Positions 60,299 to 64,000 of a DNA stretch of 64,000 bases are shown piece after piece. The stretch covers positions 7,152,501 to 7,216,500 of the forward strand of contig CP126191.1 of NCBI GenBank assembly GCA_030272155.1, written 5' to 3'. The position numbers and the translations under genes are program-made. The DNA comes from Tetradesmus obliquus (Eukaryota > Chlorophyta > Chlorophyceae > Sphaeropleales > Scenedesmaceae). Position 1 is the first letter of the stretch, and every line of letters begins with the position of its first letter. Below the pieces are notes generated by a model. That model was given only the letters and a program-made list of their open reading frames with translations, did no database searches and was not told where the DNA came from.

Positions 60299-61742
60299 CT
60301 ACTTCCTTGTGGCTGCGTTCTCCACATCGCCAGTGATGGGTGCGGCGGCATCCTTGGTGGCTGGCTCCTCAAAGTCCAGGGCAAAGCCGATCCACACAAG
60401 GTTGAAGATGATCACCAGGATCTGCAGTAGTAGCAGCAGCAGCAGCAAACACAGCGCCAACAGCCAGCTATTACATGCCATGCGGTAAATGCTAGCCTGG
60501 CATGCTGCTGAGCTGGCGTCGTACGTGCTGTACTGTGAAAAGGCACGCACACTGCCAGACAGGCTCTGCATCGAAGCTGCCTGCGCATTCAAGGTGTATG
60601 CTTGTATGGTCAAATTGATGGAAAAGATCAAAGAATGGCATCGGTGTGGCAGTGCCACACCACGTTGGTAACACACTACGCAAAGCTTGCTGCAGGTGTG
60701 CTTCACTCACCCAGCCCGCCACCAGGGCAGCAGCGCTCATGTACAGCTGCCTGAGGACGCCGGCCCACTGTGAGAACAGCTTGTGGGTGTCCCAGAACAT
60801 CCACACGTCGTTGATGTCGTTGTTCACAGCCACCTGCACGACGCAACAGTTAGGGCAAGCACAGGTCAGCCAGTGCTCTGCATCCAGCTCTCATCTAATA
60901 ATACATCATGTCGACTGACTGGTGCAGCATACAGCGTGGCACCTGTCTATTGCATGCCCCAGGCACTGGCTGCAGGGTTGCTCACCATGATGATGGCGGT
61001 GGCAATGGCAAACATGATCGCCAGCGGGAAGCGAGAGCGCAGCAGGCGGTTGGGCATGAGGGTCACCACCAGGGCGGAGGCGATGATGGCAAACTGGAAG
61101 AACAGGGCAAACCACTCCCAGCGCCATGGGCGGGAGCAGACAGCGACCTCCGATGCAGCCACGGAGCCTTGCTGTGGGATGCGGAGCATGCCAGAGAACA
61201 TGTTGACAGCAATAGCCAGCTCCCCGGGGGTGGTGACGTTCCAGTTGTCTGCAGCGTTGTCCTGGATGTCCTGGAGTGTCTTCTCGGTGTTGGAGCAGAC
61301 CAACCTAGCAGCGGCATGCACAAGCAAAGGGTGCTCAGGCCACTACTTCAAAAGCTTCACTGCCAGACTTGCACCTCAGCTTGCTTCAAGCTGTACCATC
61401 CCTGTCGATTCAGCTGCCAGCTTCTGGCTGTCCAACTTGTTGTGCTGCACAATTGTGCATTCAGGCTGTGCACGTACGATTTCCGGTTTTTTAGGATGCT
61501 GCTGCATGAACTTGCAACACTTGTGCTGCACACGCTGTATCGCAAGCCATTTACTGCACAATCATCCTGCTGCTGTGCTGTGTTTGACTACACGTCGGCA
61601 CCTGCCAGCACTGGTGCTTTGACACACTCTGAGTTAACATTGCTTACCAGTTGATGGAACCGAGGCCACCCAGAGCAATTGTCCAACCAACCACGCACAG
61701 AGCCAGCAGGATGGCCGAGCCCCAACGAAGTTTCGCAGCCAT
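60299..61742 (-). CDS. Four-TM membrane protein, paralog B of an inverted pair
   Basis: Family not recognised; clear paralog of the gene at 49250-50883. Exons 61648-61742, 60986-61304, 60711-60833 and 60299-60421 give 219 residues. Introns are at the same positions and phases as in A, and exons 2 and 3 have the same lengths (319 and 123). TM1 lies in RWGSAILLALCVVGWTIALG, followed by LGSINWLVCSNTEKTLQDIQ. The loop is poorly conserved (VTTPGELAIAVNMFSGMLRI against a different stretch in A) but ends in the shared VCSRPWRWEWF. TM2 to TM4 are close to A, with VAVNNDINDVWMFWDTHKLF between TM3 and TM4. The tail APITGDVENAATRK is conserved. The N-terminus is five residues shorter than in A. A TATA-like element lies just upstream. 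Confidence 0.86.
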
Positions 61743-63514
61743 CACGACGACCTGCAGTTGAAAGAACTTGGAACATATAACAGGCAGTTATATACAGCGG
61801 CGAAGCAGTGCGCAAGTCAGCTGCAAGGTATTTTCGGCAAGTCAAAGGGCGGGCTCGAAATGGTGCCAACTGGCAGGCAAGCCACAAGCAACGCCGTCAG
61901 CAACAAAAACAGACAACTAGTTTATTTTGGTGTCTTTGTGACAGACAGCCTGTATCACCTGATTCGAGCTGGTGTGGAAAGGCTGAACAGAGCAATATGA
62001 CAGCTCTCAAGAGTGCAATTGGAATGACTAAAAAGATATGACGAGGCTACGGCTATACAGAGGTAAGTTCAAAGCTAGCTTAAATACTCAGCTGAACACG
62101 GGCATGCTAGGGTTTGAATATACCACGACCGGTCAGCAACGTGTCAGACGCTGAGAAGGGATGGTGCGCTTCACCACTGCCCTTAGATCCTTCATATGTT
62201 CAATTTTTTGTACCTTCAAAGTCACGGGCTGCATCAATCGTAGCAGTCCGATGACTGACAGCTGGCTACATCCTGCTCAGCAGTGCTGGCAGGTCACGAT
62301 CACCAGATGGTCTGGCTCACTCCGATAATAATCTCAGGATGATCCTGGAGGCGATAGTCCTGCAGCCTCAGTTATAAGAGTGACAAGTTCAGTGATGCAT
62401 ACCAAGATCGCCAGCAACGCAACTCTGTGACGCACGCTGCATTCTTACAGTCGTGCCATTGCTAGGGCCATTGGCTCACCCACTGCACTGTAATGAAGAA
62501 AGTTGCCGATTGCATTCATGACAAGCATAAGCATAACGCAACATCATGCATACTTACATAGCTAGACGGCTCCTCAGGCCATCATGGCTGCTTCAGCTTC
62601 AGACTCTAGTGCTGCTGCTCCTTCTACTTGTTCTAGTATTACCTGCAAAACAAAACCTGGTCAGTGCTTTTTTTTTTACCAGGGGGGACGGAATCCTACT
62701 GGCTCGCTACCACAGCACAATTGGGCAAGCCCAACTGCCGGGAGCGGGAGGCAATGCCTCACCAGCAGAACACGTCACAACACCCTATACCGGAGGTGCC
62801 CAGCGCCCGGACCAAAAAATAAGGTCAGTGCTGTTCCCAGTAGCCACGATGCCTGGGGGGAACGAGCACTGCTGCAGCACACACGACCAGGTGGCCCTGC
62901 AAGATCCCTAGTCCTGTGCACAAACAATGAATTGCACCCACAGCTTCTGGATACTTTGATATATTGCCAGGCCAGATCTTAATGGCTCTCAATCCCAACC
63001 AGCTGGCTGATAACAACAGCACAGTGCAGCCATCCAGGATGTTGCTTGGTGCCGTCCTTGCAGGGACACTGTCCGACAGATGGCATTGTTGCTTACAGTG
63101 TGCAGACTTCCAAAGCCTGTGATTCACAGGCCATGCTGCCATGTACCTGATTTGCCATTCGAGTACCGCATGGCACTGGAGAACTCAACAACTGGCATTG
63201 CTCCAACAACAGCACAGCTGCGCCGAGTGCCACTTCACACCAACAATACATGGCTGTCTGCGGCTGCAGCAACGAATGCAAGCAGCGCAGTCCCCATGAC
63301 ACAAACCTCACAGGCATGTGCACAACAAGCTGGCCAGCTTGCAGACCACCCACCCATGCTCTGATCAGAAAGTGCTGCCTTGCTATAGCCTGGCTGTAGG
63401 TCAGCTGTTGCTGCCCCACCTGCAGGTGACCGACAGAGCTATGCCAGCACACCATGCCTCTGCGGAAAAGCACTCTGCAGCAGCCGCAACCCCAACAATC
63501 CTGCTGCTGCCAGC
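61743..63514. other. Intergenic region between paralog B and the TIM21-like gene
   Basis: A minus-strand TATATAA at 61788-61794 lies about 46 bp upstream of the paralog B start codon. The remaining 1.7 kb shows no supported gene; the right-hand part is the 3' flank of the TIM21-like gene. Confidence 0.45.
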
Positions 63515-64000
63515 CTACTTGGGTGCAACAATGTTGAGCCGCTGCGGTGGTGAGGAGCCGCTCTTCACGTCCACGATGAGGTACAGGTAGTCCCAGCTGC
63601 CGCTGGCGTCCTTGTGCATGTCAGCATTGACAATGGCCACGCCGCCAGGCCCACGCATGTTGAATTGGAGCTGCACAGTTGAACAGCATGGTACGTTTGA
63701 AGGTCAGAACACAGCGTTGCGTGGTTGCCAGCAGCGTGTGTATCAAGCATGCAACATGGTGCAATAACACCCACCTAGCCTGTGTCACAAGCACAGTGTT
63801 GGTAGATGATGAAGTAGTGGTGTGACATGTGGCTACTTGCACTGCCTTGCTGTGTGTCCAGGCTGCTACTTCTGGTGCATGTCTGTCAACATTGTCTGGA
63901 CATCTCCCAGAGACTGTACAGGCCGACTTACTATCCCTGCAGCACACTACATGCCATGGCAGAAGCAGCTGCTGCTGCTGGTGTGCTCACCCTGCAGTGC
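63515..64000 (-). CDS. TIM21: TIM21-like mitochondrial import subunit, 3' part (5' end outside window)
   Basis: TIM21 is an inner-membrane protein of the TIM23 presequence translocase. Only the last exon (63515-63670) and ten bases of the preceding exon (63991-64000, ending at a GT donor) are visible. The last exon reads LQFNMRGPGGVAIVNADMHK, then a DASGSWDYLYLIVDVKSG segment, and ends LNIVAPK. This matches the C-terminal strand pattern of TIM21: an R/Q-F-x-V strand, a K/G-x-A-x-V strand, the conserved Y-L-x-V-D-V strand and a terminal hydrophobic strand. The fit is by pattern over 51 residues only, so another protein with a similar fold is possible. The rest of the gene should lie beyond the right edge of the window. 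Confidence 0.6.

Overview
This is eukaryotic nuclear DNA, most likely from a green alga (Chlorophyta; the texture suggests Chlorophyceae/Sphaeropleales, which is inference). Genes are dense and intron-rich, with GT-AG junctions and strong GC-rich codon bias. CTG/CAG triplet tracts occur throughout. The content includes plant-type UPL6 and BAG proteins, COX5C, a fasciclin-like arabinogalactan-type protein and a predicted plastid protein. No rRNA, tRNA, CRISPR array, transposon or virus-derived element could be supported.

Layout. 1-2298 (+): 3' part of a HECT ubiquitin ligase. 4298-6450 (-): secreted single-FAS1 protein, with a possible short signal-peptide/Pro-rich gene upstream to 7174. 8527-13210 (-): MYST histone acetyltransferase (HAM/Tip60/Esa1 type), divergent from 13701/13860-17806 (+): arginyl-tRNA synthetase. 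19636-24524 (+): GTPBP1/2-like GTPase. 25993-30214 (-): NO66/RIOX-type JmjC oxygenase, divergent from 30564-33619 (+): PIH-domain dynein-assembly factor. 35213-35632 (-): COX5C. 37260-39404 (-): IQ+BAG co-chaperone. 40207-41467 (-): small predicted plastid membrane protein, divergent from 41773-43415 (+): UBAC2-like rhomboid pseudoprotease. 44672-45244 (-): mitochondrial uL30, divergent from 45812-47629 (+): a two-TM small ORF lying 11 nt upstream of RPB5. 49250-50883 (+) and 60299-61742 (-): an inverted pair of four-TM paralogs flanking 52026-58855 (-): UPL6/UBE3C HECT ligase. 63515-64000 (-): 3' part of a TIM21-like gene.

The genes do not form one pathway. They are housekeeping functions: ubiquitin (two HECT ligases, UBAC2), translation (ArgRS, uL30m, GTPBP, NO66), transcription and chromatin (RPB5, MYST), mitochondria (COX5C, TIM21) and chaperones (BAG, PIH). 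Several sit head-to-head over 300-570 bp, suggesting shared promoters.

Most notable: (i) a candidate bicistronic locus at RPB5; (ii) an inverted four-TM paralog pair of unknown function with conserved exon lengths and C-terminal tail; (iii) CTG tracts at intron 3' ends, including one ArgRS intron with complementary CAG and CTG tracts at opposite ends; (iv) a 141-bp near-perfect tandem duplication inside the BAG gene; (v) a 29-bp inverted repeat upstream of the FAS1 gene; (vi) an AT-rich island inside a MYST intron that may be organelle-derived. Exon joins were made by eye from GT/AG sites, reading phase and family similarity; no transcript data were available.
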